A stretch of 64,000 nt of DNA from NCBI RefSeq assembly GCF_003853415.1, contig NZ_QTPP01000025.1, positions 1 to 64,000 on the forward strand, in the 5' to 3' direction. A program made the position numbers and the translations under genes. Shown piece by piece: positions 18,233 through 28,000 of this stretch (its first letter is position 1; every line of letters starts with the position of its first letter). This DNA is from Burkholderia sp. Bp9142. Lineage in GTDB: Bacteria; Pseudomonadota; Gammaproteobacteria; Burkholderiales; Burkholderiaceae. The notes under the pieces were generated by a model. The model ran no database searches. It was not told the origin of the DNA and saw only the letters and a program-made list of their open reading frames with translations.

Positions 18233-19906
18233 TTACATGTTCGGATAATTGGGGCCGCCCCCACCCTCCGGGGTGACCCATACGATATTCTGCGTCGGAT
18301 CCTTGATATCGCAGGTCTTGCAGTGAACGCAGTTCTGCGCGTTGATGGTCAGCCCTTCGCTACCATCGGCCTTCGTCCCGAACTCGTAGACGCCGGCCGG
18401 GCAAAACCGCGCTTCCGGGCCGGCATACTGCGCAAGGTTCACCCGCACCGGAACGCTCGCATCCTTCAGCGTCAAGTGCGCGGGCTGGTTTTCCTCGTGA
18501 TTCGTATTCGACAAGTACACGGAGGACAGCCGGTCGAACGTCAGCTTCCCGTCCGGTTTCGGATAGACGATTTCCCTGCAGGCCGATGCGGGCCGGAGCG
18601 TCTCGTGGTCAGCATGCCGGTGATGAAGTGTCCATGGAACGCGGCCGCCGAGCACCTTCTGTTCGAGGCCTACCATGAACGTGCCGACGTAGAGCCCCTT
18701 GCTCATCCATTGCTTGAAATTGCGCGCGCGATGCAGTTCGTCCTTCAACCATGAACGCTCGAACGCCTGCGGATACGCGATCAGTTCGTCGCGCTGTCGT
18801 CCCGCGCGCAGCGCTTCATGGGCCGCTTCCGCGGCCATCTTTCCGCTCGCGATGGCCGCGTGGCTGCCCTTGATTCGCGACGCGTTGAGAAAACCCGCAT
18901 CGCAGCCGATCAGTGCACCGCCCGCGAACGTGAGCTTCGGCAACGACGTCAGCCCGCCTGCGGTAATCGCGCGGGCGCCGTACGACACCCGCTTTCCGCC
19001 TTCGAGAAATTTGCGAATCTCGGGATGCGTCTTGTACCGCTGGAACTCCTCGAACGGCGACAAGTAGGGGTTCGAGTAGCCGAGGCCGACGACGAAACCG
19101 ACCACCACCTGATGGTTGTCGAGGTGATAAAGGAAGGACCCGCCGTACGTGTCGCTATCAAGCGGCCAGCCGGCCGTATGAATGACGAGCCCCGGTTGAT
19201 GCATGGCCGGGTCGATTTCCCACAGCTCCTTGATGCCAAGACCATGCACCTGCGGATCGGCACCGTCGCGAAGCTTGAAACGATCCATCAACTGACGGCC
19301 GAGGTGGCCCCGCGCGCCTTCCGCGAACAGCGTGTATTTCGCGTGCAGTTCCATTCCGAGCTGGAAATTCTCGGTCGGCTCGCCGTTCTTGCCGACACCC
19401 ATGTTGCCGGTCGCGACGCCTTTCACTTCGCCGCGCTCGCCGTACAGGATCTCGGCCGCCGGAAAGCCCGCGAAAATCTCGACGCCCAGTGCCTCGGCCT
19501 GCTGACCGAGCCAACGCGTCACGTTACCGAGGCTGACGACGTAGTTGCCGTGATTCTTGAAATTGTCGGGCAGGAGCCAGTTCGGAACCCGCTTCGCCCC
19601 GCGTTGCGACAGGAACAGGAACCGGTCTTCGGTCACCTCGACGTCAAGCGGCGCGCCCTTCTCGCGCCAGTCCGGCATCAGCTCCTGAAGCGCGCGCGGA
19701 TCCATGACCGCGCCGGAAAGCGTATGCGCGCCGATCTCGGAGCCTTTTTCGAGCACGCAAACACTGACGTCCCCGCCGCTCTCGAGCGCCAGCTGCTTGA
19801 TCCGTATCGCGGCCGACAGTCCTGCCGGCCCGCCGCCGACGATGACCACGTCGTACTCCATGGATTCGCGGGGGCCGAATTGCTCGACGAGATTCTGTGT
19901 GTTCAT
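18233..19906 (-). CDS. electron-transfer flavoprotein:ubiquinone oxidoreductase
   Basis: 557 residues from the ATG at 19906 (MNTQNLVEQF); the longer frame upstream has no similarity. The FAD motif VVIVGGGPAGLSAAIRI comes near residue 20 and a second FAD stretch (GALIGCDAGFLNASRIKGSHAA) in the middle. The C-terminal 4Fe-4S ligands are in NCVHCKTCDIKDPTQNI, with the earlier Cys in RFCPAGVYE. It moves electrons from reduced ETF to the ubiquinone pool at the inner membrane. The genome very likely has a housekeeping copy elsewhere; this one sits beside etfBA and an FAD amine dehydrogenase, suggesting a dedicated electron route. Confidence 0.95.
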   Translation of the reverse strand: MNTQNLVEQFGPRESMEYDVVIVGGGPAGLSAAIRIKQLALESGGDVSVCVLEKGSEIGAHTLSGAVMDPRALQELMPDWREKGAPLDVEVTEDRFLFLSQRGAKRVPNWLLPDNFKNHGNYVVSLGNVTRWLGQQAEALGVEIFAGFPAAEILYGERGEVKGVATGNMGVGKNGEPTENFQLGMELHAKYTLFAEGARGHLGRQLMDRFKLRDGADPQVHGLGIKELWEIDPAMHQPGLVIHTAGWPLDSDTYGGSFLYHLDNHQVVVGFVVGLGYSNPYLSPFEEFQRYKTHPEIRKFLEGGKRVSYGARAITAGGLTSLPKLTFAGGALIGCDAGFLNASRIKGSHAAIASGKMAAEAAHEALRAGRQRDELIAYPQAFERSWLKDELHRARNFKQWMSKGLYVGTFMVGLEQKVLGGRVPWTLHHRHADHETLRPASACREIVYPKPDGKLTFDRLSSVYLSNTNHEENQPAHLTLKDASVPVRVNLAQYAGPEARFCPAGVYEFGTKADGSEGLTINAQNCVHCKTCDIKDPTQNIVWVTPEGGGGPNYPNM

Positions 19907-20367
19907 GTGTGGAGATCGCAAATTTTCAAATGGATAGTCGCCGGCCAACTGCGCCCCTGGCCGCGGCCCGCTCGCGCGTGGCGTCCCCGCCATGATTCGC
20001 ACGACACGTCGAGCCAATCCTACCCATCGAGCAAGCGACGTCGCGCGATATAACCGGACGTTATGCTCCAAACAACCGCCGCTTGGATTGGCGAGCGGAG
20101 GCAGTTGTCGGAAGCGCCGCCCTCGAATCGATTCGATTCACTTGCATGGAGCGTATGCCTCGCTCAACGGCTCACCGGCACACCGGCCGACATAAGATCC
20201 CCTTATGCTCGACACAATCGCACGTAGATTTTTCGCTGGCATGCACGCCGGCCGCGCTCGCGCGCCACGCTGCGCCTTTTGCTAAAAATCGCCCCCGCTT
20301 ATATTGCCGGGCTCCGGTTTTTTCCGCGTCAGACTCGTTCATACCCTGACCAGAAGGAAACGGAATC
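19907..20367. other. divergent promoter region
   Basis: 460 bases between ETF-QO and the FAD oxidoreductase, with no gene. A weak sigma-70-like pair can be read for the plus-strand gene: TTGCTA at 20279-20284 and TATATT at 20300-20305, though with a short spacer. Confidence 0.4.
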
Positions 20368-21555
20368 ATGAACTCGTATGACGTCGTCGTAATCGGTGCT
20401 GGCGTGATCGGCAGCTCCGTGGCGTTCCACCTGTCGAAGCTCGGCGCCAGGAACGTGCTCGTCCTGGACCGGGGCACGATCGGCGCGGGCACGACCTCGC
20501 AGTCCTCGGGCATCCTGCGCACGCACTACTCCGTCAAGGAGAACGTCGAGCTGGCCCGCAAGTCGTGGCACGTCTTCAATACGTTCCCCGACTATCTCGG
20601 CGACGACGAAGCATCGTGCGGCCTCGTCAAATGCGGCTACATGATCGTCGCGCCGGAAGGCGACAAGCTCGAACCGCTGCGCGCTTCGCTCGACCAGCAA
20701 AAGGAACAAGGCATTCCGCTGGAATTCCTCAACCGGCAACAGGCCGCCGAACTGCTCCCGATCGCCCGCTTCGACGACTGCGCGCTGATCGGCTACGAGC
20801 CGGAAGCCGGCTTCGCCGACGCCTATCTCGTCGCGACGAGCTTCGCGCGTGCCGCACGGCGCGGCGGCGTCACCGTGAAGGAAAACGTCAACGTCGACAA
20901 GGTGCTGATCGAGAACGGCAAGGTCGTCGGCGTGTCGACCGATATCGGCGAATTCAAGACGTCGATGGTCATCAGCACGCAGAACATCTGGACGCCGGAA
21001 CTCGCCGGCTGGACCGGCAAGACGCTGCCGATCATGCCCGAGCGGCACGCCGTGCTCGCGCTCGAGTGCGATGCGGCCAAGTACACGTTCTCGATGCCCG
21101 TCTTCAAGGATCTCGCGTCGCCCGGCATGCTGTACTGCCGCAGCTACGGCGGCAACCAGATGCTCGTCAGCGAAGGCGTGGTCGGCGAAAAACTCAACGC
21201 CGCGGACGTCGAGCAGGGCGACATCCCGATGGACTACATCGTCGATGTCGGCGCGCAGGTCGCCGAACGCTTCCCGGCCTACGAAACCGCCGGCATCGCG
21301 TCGTCGTGGACCGGCGTCTACGACGTCACCCCGGACTGGAACCCCGTGCTCGGCAAGCTGCCGGGCATCGAAGGCCTGGTGGTCGGCTACGGCTTCTCCG
21401 GGCACGGCTTCAAGCTGTCGCCGACCGTCGGTCTCGTGCTCGCGCAGGAAGCGCTCGGGCTGCAGACCGAGGTGTCGCTGAAGCCGTATTCGATCGAGCG
21501 CTTCGCCACCGGCGAATTGCTGAGCGGCAAGTATGGTCTCGGCGCGGTGTCCTGA
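20368..21555 (+). CDS. FAD-dependent amine/amino-acid oxidoreductase (DAO family, sarcosine-oxidase-beta-like)
   Basis: 395 residues. The N-terminal dinucleotide motif VVVIGAGVIGSSVAFHLSK is followed by TSQSSGILR (flavin contact). The C-terminal motif GLVVGYGFSGHGFKLSPTVG is typical of DAO-fold dehydrogenases such as sarcosine/dimethylglycine oxidoreductases and DadA. First gene of a plus-strand operon with hutD-like, etfB and etfA, so its electrons most likely leave through ETF and not oxygen. Together with the Rieske demethylase of the same region, an N-demethylating dehydrogenase for N-methylproline or a similar secondary amine is a reasonable inference, not shown directly. Confidence 0.85.
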   Translation: MNSYDVVVIGAGVIGSSVAFHLSKLGARNVLVLDRGTIGAGTTSQSSGILRTHYSVKENVELARKSWHVFNTFPDYLGDDEASCGLVKCGYMIVAPEGDKLEPLRASLDQQKEQGIPLEFLNRQQAAELLPIARFDDCALIGYEPEAGFADAYLVATSFARAARRGGVTVKENVNVDKVLIENGKVVGVSTDIGEFKTSMVISTQNIWTPELAGWTGKTLPIMPERHAVLALECDAAKYTFSMPVFKDLASPGMLYCRSYGGNQMLVSEGVVGEKLNAADVEQGDIPMDYIVDVGAQVAERFPAYETAGIASSWTGVYDVTPDWNPVLGKLPGIEGLVVGYGFSGHGFKLSPTVGLVLAQEALGLQTEVSLKPYSIERFATGELLSGKYGLGAVS

Positions 21556-21562
21556 GGACGCC

Positions 21563-22183
21563 ATGGTGTCGCTGATCGACGTGTATCCGGTCGAATCCAT
21601 TCCGACCGAACTGTGGCGCAATGGCGGCGGCGTCACACGGACCCTCGCGACCTGCGGCGCCGATTGGCGTGTCAGTCTGGCATCCATCGAGCGCAACGGG
21701 CCTTACTCGCGGTTCCCCGGCATCGATCGCGTGTCGCTGGTCCTGAGCGGTCACGGCGTTACGTTGACCAGCAATGACCTGGCCGTGCGGCTGGGGCCAT
21801 GGGTCGTCGAGAAATACGACGGTGACGCGGACTGGCACGCCGCCCTGATCGATGGCCCGTCGCTGGCGCTCAACGTCATGACCAGGAAGGACCGGTACCG
21901 GGCAAGCGTCCGGCTCGTCGACGCACCGATCGTCGTGCGCCCGGGATGTTCGGCAATCGTCGTCGCAATGGACCGCGGGTGTACGTTCGCCGAAGGCCCC
22001 GACGCCCGCGCGGGTGACTTGATGCCCGGGCACGTTCTCGTATCGGAACACCATGCCCAACCGCTGCGGCTTGCCCCGCAGGCCGCAAGCGCCGACGACG
22101 CCGCGCGCGAGCCGTACGCCGTGCTCGTGACCATCGAGCCCATTCCTGTCGTCGACGCACATTTGATATTCAGAGGAATATGA
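21563..22183 (+). CDS. HutD/Ves family protein
   Basis: 206 residues from the ATG at 21563, seven bases after the preceding stop, with GAGG upstream. Recognised as HutD by the N-terminal WRNGGGVTRTLA, then WRVSLASIERNGPYSRFPGIDR and the cupin-like half-barrels. HutD usually accompanies histidine-utilisation genes, where its role is poorly defined. Here no hutH, hutU or hutI is present, so it belongs to another amino-acid pathway. Its stop overlaps the first possible etfB start. Confidence 0.85.
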   Translation: MVSLIDVYPVESIPTELWRNGGGVTRTLATCGADWRVSLASIERNGPYSRFPGIDRVSLVLSGHGVTLTSNDLAVRLGPWVVEKYDGDADWHAALIDGPSLALNVMTRKDRYRASVRLVDAPIVVRPGCSAIVVAMDRGCTFAEGPDARAGDLMPGHVLVSEHHAQPLRLAPQAASADDAAREPYAVLVTIEPIPVVDAHLIFRGI

Positions 22184-22185
22184 CA

Positions 22186-22935
22186 ATGAAAGTTATTGCA
22201 GCCGTGAAACGCGTGGTGGACTACAACGTCAAGGTGCGCGTGAAGTCCGACCACACGGGCGTGGAAATCGGCAACGTCAAGATGTCGATGAACCCGTTCG
22301 ACGAAATCGCCGTGGAGGCCGCGACGCGGCTGAAGGAAGCCGGCCACGCGACCGAGGTCGTCGCCGTGTCGTGCGGCGTCGCGCAGTCGCAGGAAACGCT
22401 GCGCACGGCGCTCGCGATCGGCGCCGATCGCGGCGTGCTCGTCGAGACGGACGCGGAACTCCAGCCGCTGGCCGTCGCGAAACTGCTGAAGGCCGTGATC
22501 GACAACGAGCAGCCGCAGCTCGTCATCCTCGGCAAGCAGGCGATCGACGACGACGCCGGGCAGACCGGCCAATTGCTGGCCGCGCTGCTCGACTGGCCGC
22601 AGGCGACCTTTGCCAGCCACATCGAGATCGGCGACGGCGTCGCGACGGTGACGCGCGAGGTCGACGGCGGCCTCGAAGTGATCTCGCTGACACTCCCCGC
22701 CATCGTGACGACCGACCTGCGGCTGAACGAGCCGCGCTACGTCACGCTCCCCAGCATCATGAAAGCGAAGAAGAAGCCGCTCGACACCGTCACGCCGGCC
22801 GCGCTCGGCGTGGACCCGTCGCCGCGGCTGAAGACGCTGAAGGTCGTCGAGCCGCCCGTTCGCAAGCCCGGCGTGCGGGTCCCCGACGTTGCGACGCTGA
22901 TCGAGAAACTGAAATCCGAAGCCAAGGTGATCTGA
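22186..22935 (+). CDS. etfB: electron-transfer flavoprotein beta subunit
   Basis: 249 residues from the second ATG at 22186. The first ATG at 22180 lies too close to AGAGGA (22172-22177), and MKVIAAVKRVVDYNVKVRVK is the canonical start. The protein follows the family throughout: NPFDEIAVEAATRLKE, LVILGKQAIDDDAGQTGQLL (AMP-binding loop) and LPAIVTTDLRLNEPRYVTLP, a recognition-loop region next to IMKAKKK. It forms a heterodimer with EtfA to accept electrons from dehydrogenases such as the FAD enzyme two genes upstream, and possibly the acyl-CoA dehydrogenases of block 1. Confidence 0.96.
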   Translation: MKVIAAVKRVVDYNVKVRVKSDHTGVEIGNVKMSMNPFDEIAVEAATRLKEAGHATEVVAVSCGVAQSQETLRTALAIGADRGVLVETDAELQPLAVAKLLKAVIDNEQPQLVILGKQAIDDDAGQTGQLLAALLDWPQATFASHIEIGDGVATVTREVDGGLEVISLTLPAIVTTDLRLNEPRYVTLPSIMKAKKKPLDTVTPAALGVDPSPRLKTLKVVEPPVRKPGVRVPDVATLIEKLKSEAKVI

Positions 22936-23865
22936 ATGACGACGCTGGTTATTGCCGAACACGACAATGCTCAACTGAAGAGCGCGACACTCCACACCAT
23001 TGCCGCGGCCCGCACGCTGTCGAACGGCGTTCACGTGCTCGTCGCCGGCCACGCCGCGCAGCCGGTCGCGCAAGCGGCGAGCCAGGTCGCGGGCGTCGAC
23101 AAGGTCATCCACGTCGACGCGCCGCATTTCGCCGACGCGCTCGCGGAAAACGTGGCCGCGCAGGTGCTGGCACTCGCGGGCGACTACACGCACATCCTGT
23201 TCCCGGCCACGGCCGCGGGCAAGAACGTCGCGCCGCGCGTCGCGGCCAGGCTCGACGCCGCGCAGATTTCCGACGTGATCGCGATCGATTCCGCGGACAC
23301 GTTCCAGCGCCCGATCTATGCGGGCAACGCGATCGCCACCGTGCAGTCGCCGGACCCGGTGAAGGTCGCCACCATCCGCACCACCGCGTTCGATGCGGCA
23401 CCGGCGCACGGCGGCAGCGCGCCGATCGAAACCGCGCCCGCGGTCGCGGATACGGGGTTGTCGCGCTTCGTGCGCCGCGAAGTGGCGAGCAGCGACCGGC
23501 CGGAACTGACGGCCGCGCGCGTCGTCGTCGCCGGCGGCCGCGGCCTCGGCAGTGCGGAGAACTTCGCGCTGCTCGACCCGCTCGCGGAAAAGCTCGGCGC
23601 GGCGGTCGGCGCATCGCGCGCGGCGGTCGATTCCGGCTACGCGCCGAACGACTGGCAGGTCGGCCAGACCGGCAAGATCGTCGCGCCGGAGCTGTATGTC
23701 GCGGTCGGGATTTCGGGTGCCATCCAGCATCTGGCCGGCATGAAGGATTCGAAGGTCATCGTGGCCATCAACAAGGATGCGGATGCACCGATCTTCGGCG
23801 TCGCCGACTACGGTCTCGTCGGCGACCTCTTCGACATCGTCCCGCAACTGACGAACGGGCTCTGA
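22936..23865 (+). CDS. etfA: electron-transfer flavoprotein alpha subunit
   Basis: 309 residues, start codon directly after the etfB stop. The C-terminal FAD-binding domain is clear: VVVAGGRGLGSAENFALLD, SRAAVDSGYAPNDWQVGQTG, LYVAVGISGAIQHLAGMKDS and IVAINKDADAPIFGVADYG. A canonical terminator follows, closing the four-gene operon (FAD dehydrogenase, hutD-like, etfB, etfA). Confidence 0.96.
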   Translation: MTTLVIAEHDNAQLKSATLHTIAAARTLSNGVHVLVAGHAAQPVAQAASQVAGVDKVIHVDAPHFADALAENVAAQVLALAGDYTHILFPATAAGKNVAPRVAARLDAAQISDVIAIDSADTFQRPIYAGNAIATVQSPDPVKVATIRTTAFDAAPAHGGSAPIETAPAVADTGLSRFVRREVASSDRPELTAARVVVAGGRGLGSAENFALLDPLAEKLGAAVGASRAAVDSGYAPNDWQVGQTGKIVAPELYVAVGISGAIQHLAGMKDSKVIVAINKDADAPIFGVADYGLVGDLFDIVPQLTNGL

Positions 23866-23909
23866 GCGCCACTTCGATACGCGGGTAGCCGGGCCGGCTC
23901 CCGCGTTGG

Positions 23910-23946
23910 CCGCCATCACCGGATCTCCGTGATGGCGGTTTTTTTT
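23910..23946 (+). terminator. intrinsic terminator after etfA
   Basis: A perfect ten-base stem CCGCCATCAC / GTGATGGCGG (23910-23919 with 23929-23938), a nine-base loop, then eight Ts (23939-23946). Confidence 0.92.
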
Positions 23947-23991
23947 CGGCTTGCAGGCAAGCCGCGGCAAGTGCGCCGCGAGTTGCATCGC

Positions 23992-24795
23992 TTAACGATC
24001 GACGTTACGCAACGCATCGACTGCCGCACGCACCATGCGCGCCACGACCGGCCCGACCTGGTCGGCGCGATCCGCCCGATAGTCGAACGGCGGCGTCTCG
24101 TCCATGTAGGTCGACTGGCACATCTCGAGCTGGATCGCGTGGACGCCGTCAGCCGGCCGGCCATATTCGCGCGTGATGTATCCGCCCTTGAAACGCCCGT
24201 TCGCCACCCAGGTGAACGGCTGGCGATCGAGCGTGCCGGTCACCGCGTCGAGAATGCGCGCATCGCAGCTCGCGCCCGAGTTCGTGCCCAGGTTGAGGTC
24301 CGGCAGCTTGCCGTCGAACAGCCGCGGCAGCACACTCGCGATCGAGTGGGCCTCCCAGAGCAGCACCGCACCGTGCACGGCCTTCAGGCGGTCGAGTTCG
24401 GCGCGCAGCCGCGCGTGATACGGCTGCCAGTACGCCTCCAGGCGCCGCGAGATTTCGGCCGCGTCGGGCGCGGCACCGCTCGCATAGAGCGGCTCGCCGT
24501 GAAACGTCTCGGTCGGGCACAGCCCGGTCGTCGTCTGTCCCGGATACAGGTTTTCGCCGCTGGCCGGCCGGTTCAGGTCGATCACGTAGCGCGACACGCG
24601 CGCCGCCAGCATCGATGCCCCCGCGTGCTTCGCGAACGCATAGAGCCGGTCCAGGTGCCAGTCGGTGTCGGCGACGTGTTCCGCGACGCCGGTCAATTGA
24701 CTTCGGACCTGCGGCGGGATGTCGGTCCCGAGATGCGGAATCGAGATCAGGAGCGGCAGTTCCCCCTGATGAAAGTGGAATACGGCGTCGGTCAA
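23992..24795 (-). CDS. hutG: N-formylglutamate amidohydrolase (HutG family)
   Basis: 267 residues from a TTG at 24795 with GGAG eight bases upstream; this gives the usual HutG length and start (TDAVFHFHQGELPLLISIPH). Family residues are all present: SIPHLGTDIP, DTDWHLDRLY, DLNRP, WEAHSIAS, LGTNSGASCD and the C-terminal LEMCQSTYMDE. These His/Glu/Asp positions hold the metal and catalytic site. Typical HutG releases formate from N-formyl-L-glutamate. No other hut catabolic enzyme is here; it is the last gene behind putA, so it may process an N-formyl derivative arising from N-methylproline or proline breakdown (inference). Confidence 0.88.
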   Translation of the reverse strand: MTDAVFHFHQGELPLLISIPHLGTDIPPQVRSQLTGVAEHVADTDWHLDRLYAFAKHAGASMLAARVSRYVIDLNRPASGENLYPGQTTTGLCPTETFHGEPLYASGAAPDAAEISRRLEAYWQPYHARLRAELDRLKAVHGAVLLWEAHSIASVLPRLFDGKLPDLNLGTNSGASCDARILDAVTGTLDRQPFTWVANGRFKGGYITREYGRPADGVHAIQLEMCQSTYMDETPPFDYRADRADQVGPVVARMVRAAVDALRNVDR

Positions 24796-25095
24796 GTTGG
24801 AATCTCCATGGAGGAATGGGGCCGGGATGGATGGGCTGCTTCCGGGCGCGCGGTCACGCGTGACGGTCGAATGCGCCGGACGCAAGACCCGACCGCTGCC
24901 GCGGTTCCGCATGCATCGCAGCAACGCAATGGCCAGCGCCGTTTCGGCACGCGGCCAAGCAACGACGCGACGGAATCCGTTCGAATCCCGTCGCGCCGCC
25001 CGCATCACGCTCGATCGACTTCCGGCTGGACACGTCGATCGGCTGGCGGGAGATCGGCGTTACCCGAACGCCGAATGGAAGTGAGAAGCGATCGG
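24796..25095. other. intergenic region, nothing recognisable
   Basis: 300 bases between putA and the hutG-family gene on the same strand. No repeat, terminator with T-run or coding frame stands out. Confidence 0.5.
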
Positions 25096-28000
25096 CTACG
25101 CGAAATCCTCGCTCAACACCATGAGCTGCGTGTTTCCGCCGGCAGCGCTCGCGTTGACCGTCGTCACGCGTTCGCGAACGAGGCCGGTCCAGTCGTACAT
25201 GCCGTGAACGTCCGGCGCGAGCACGACGGCGCCGGCATCCGCGGCGGCGGCCCGGATCGATGCCGCCTGCGCTTCGTCGTCGACCAGCACGACGGCCGGG
25301 CGAACGCCGGCGATCTCACCGCGAACGACCCGCTGCACGTCGTCCGAGTCGACGATACGGCAGTGTCCGGCGAGGCGGGCAGCCACGTCGCCGGCCATCG
25401 GCGACTTCAGCAAGATCACCTCGTTGCCGAACGCCGTCGCCGCGACGGCCTGCGCGATCACGCTGCTCATCGACGCCCCCGCGCAGAGGACCTGGCCGCG
25501 GGCGAGCACCTCCGTCGTGTTCTCTTCGCCCGTCAGTGCCGGCAGGCCGATCGGAACCGTGTCGGCAATCAGGCGGGACAGTTTCATGCCCGCATTCGCG
25601 ATGACGTCGGCCGCCGCCAGGCGCCGCTCCGATGCCAGCGAGAACAACGCATCGACCCGAGCACGGCTCGCCTGCTTCGCTTGCTGAAGCGCGGCCTGCC
25701 GCGCCACGAAGCGGCCTTCGCCGTTCTGCGCCGGAAACTCATAGAACTTTTCGCTGTTCAGCCTCGACGACGGCGCGAACGGGCCGTTCGCGCCCGCATA
25801 CGCATCGGGAATCTGTCGGGTGAGTGCCAGCAGCGTCAGCGGGCCGCCCATCATCGGCCCCGTTCCCGACGCGTTCACGCCGCCGAACGGCTGCATGCCG
25901 ACGAACGCACTGTGCATCGCGCGATTGACGCATACGCTGTTGGCGGTGGAACGCGACAGCAGCATGCCGGCGGCCTCGTTGATGCGCGTATGCAGCCCGA
26001 CCACGCCGCATCCGATTGCGTTGAGGCGGTCCATCAGCCGGTCCATTTCGCCGGTCTTCCAACGGACGACGTGCAGCACGGGGCCGGCGGTCGCAAGATC
26101 GACACCCGGCAACGCGTCGACGGTGCCCAGATCGACGATTGCAGGCGCAACGAACTGGCCTTTCGCACAGTCGCCCGATACACGGGCACGGGTGACCTTG
26201 AATCCGCGGCGCGCCATGTCCGCGAGGTAGCTATCCAGCTGGTCGCACAGCTTGCGTGTCGCCACCGGCCCGATGTCGGTCGCCGAATCCAGCGGATCGC
26301 CGATGCACCGCTCGCTCAGCATCCCCGTGAGCATCCGCAGCACGATCTCCGCTGTGGAGTCCTGCAGGCACAGGATGCGCAGCGACGACGCGAGTTGCCC
26401 GGCATGCTTGAAAGCCGACACCATCGCGTCGGAGATGACCTGTTCGGGCAGCGCCGAGCTGTCCACGACCAGCGCGTTCACGCTGCCGACGATCGTGACG
26501 AGCTTCGCGGCACTCGACGCCTGTGCGAGTTGCAACGCGATCGCCTTCTCCACACGCGACGTGCCCGTGAAAAGAACGGCCGCCACGCGGCGGTCGGCGA
26601 CGAGCGCGCGTCCGACTTCCTGTCCCGAGCCCAGCAGAAGCTGGACGACGCCGTCGGGAATGCCGGCCTCCAGGAACAGACGGACCGCCGCATGGGCGAC
26701 CAGCGAACCGGCCGACGACGACGGCTTGGCAATCACGGTATTGCCGGCCGCGACCGCGGCCGCGATCTGACCGACCGCGGTTGCCAGCGGCGAAGCCGAC
26801 GGCGTGATGCTCGCGACCGTACCGAGCGGTTCCGCCGCTTCGACGCGACCGTCCGTTCTCAGCTGGTACGCATACAGACGACAGAGGTTGACGGACTTGC
26901 GAATCTCGTCGGCCGCTTCCGCCAGCGTTGCACCACTTTCCAGCACCAGCAGCGCACCGAGCCGGCACGCGCTCTGCTCGATTCGGTCGGCCACCGAATC
27001 AAGGCATGCCGCGCGATCGCCCGCGGATTGCCGACGCCACGCGGCTGCCGCCTGCACGCTGGCGGCGAGTGCAGATGCCACTGCGTCCGGTCGGCATGCA
27101 GTCACGCTGCCGATAACCTCGGACGAATCGCTCGCGCTGAACACCAGCGCGGTTGCATCGGAATGGATGTCCGACACGCCGGCGACGATGGACTGTGCGC
27201 TCAGCCGATTCGCGCGCAGTTCCGCGATGGCCGCATCGAACTCCGCCGACTGGCTGAAACTCAGCGCACCGGCGTTGACGCGCCCGGGCAGCACGCCCGT
27301 CGGTGCGACGATGCCGGCATGCGGCCGGCCGCCGGTGCGCGCCGCGCGCGCGACCGGATCCTCGACGATGTCGTCGATGCTGACCGCCTCGTCGACGATC
27401 TGGTTCACGAACGACGAGTTCGCACCGTTCTCGAGCAGGCGCCGGACCAGATAGGCCAGCAACGTCGCGTGCGGCCCGACCGGCGCGTAGATGCGGCAGG
27501 CACGCCCGAGTTTCGATTTGCCGACGACCTGGTCGTAGACAGTTTCGCCCATCCCGTGCAGGCACTGGAACTCGAATTCCTGGTCCCCGCCCAGCGTGAA
27601 CGCGGCGGCGAGCGAGAACGCGTTGTGCGTCGCGAACTGCGGGAAGATCGCGTCGGGCGCGGCCAGCAGCGCCTTCGCGCAAGCGATATAGCTGACGTCG
27701 GAATGCACCTTGCGCGTGAACACCGGGTAGCCGGCCGCGCCCGCATCCTGCGCGAGCTTGATCTCGGTATCCCAGTACGCGCCCTTCACGAGGCGGATGT
27801 TGATGCGCCGGCCGGTCGCGCGAGCGAGCGCGATGATCCAGTCGGCCACGGCGCGCCCGCGCTTCTGATACGCCTGGAGCGAAATGCCGATACCGTTCCA
27901 TCCGCGCAGGCTCGGTTCGCGGCAAAGCCGCTCGAGCATCTCGAGCGTCAGGTCGAAGCGTGCCGACTCCTCCTGGTCGAGGTGGAAACCGATCTGGTAA

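Noticed and set aside
21751..23988. A 745-codon minus-strand frame opposite hutD, etfB and etfA
   Set aside because: Pure antisense of well-conserved genes; composition is His/Asp/Arg-rich without any recognisable motif.
21563..24795. A histidine-utilisation (hut) operon
   Set aside because: Only HutD- and HutG-family genes are present; histidine ammonia-lyase, urocanase and imidazolonepropionase are missing and the context is proline/betaine metabolism.
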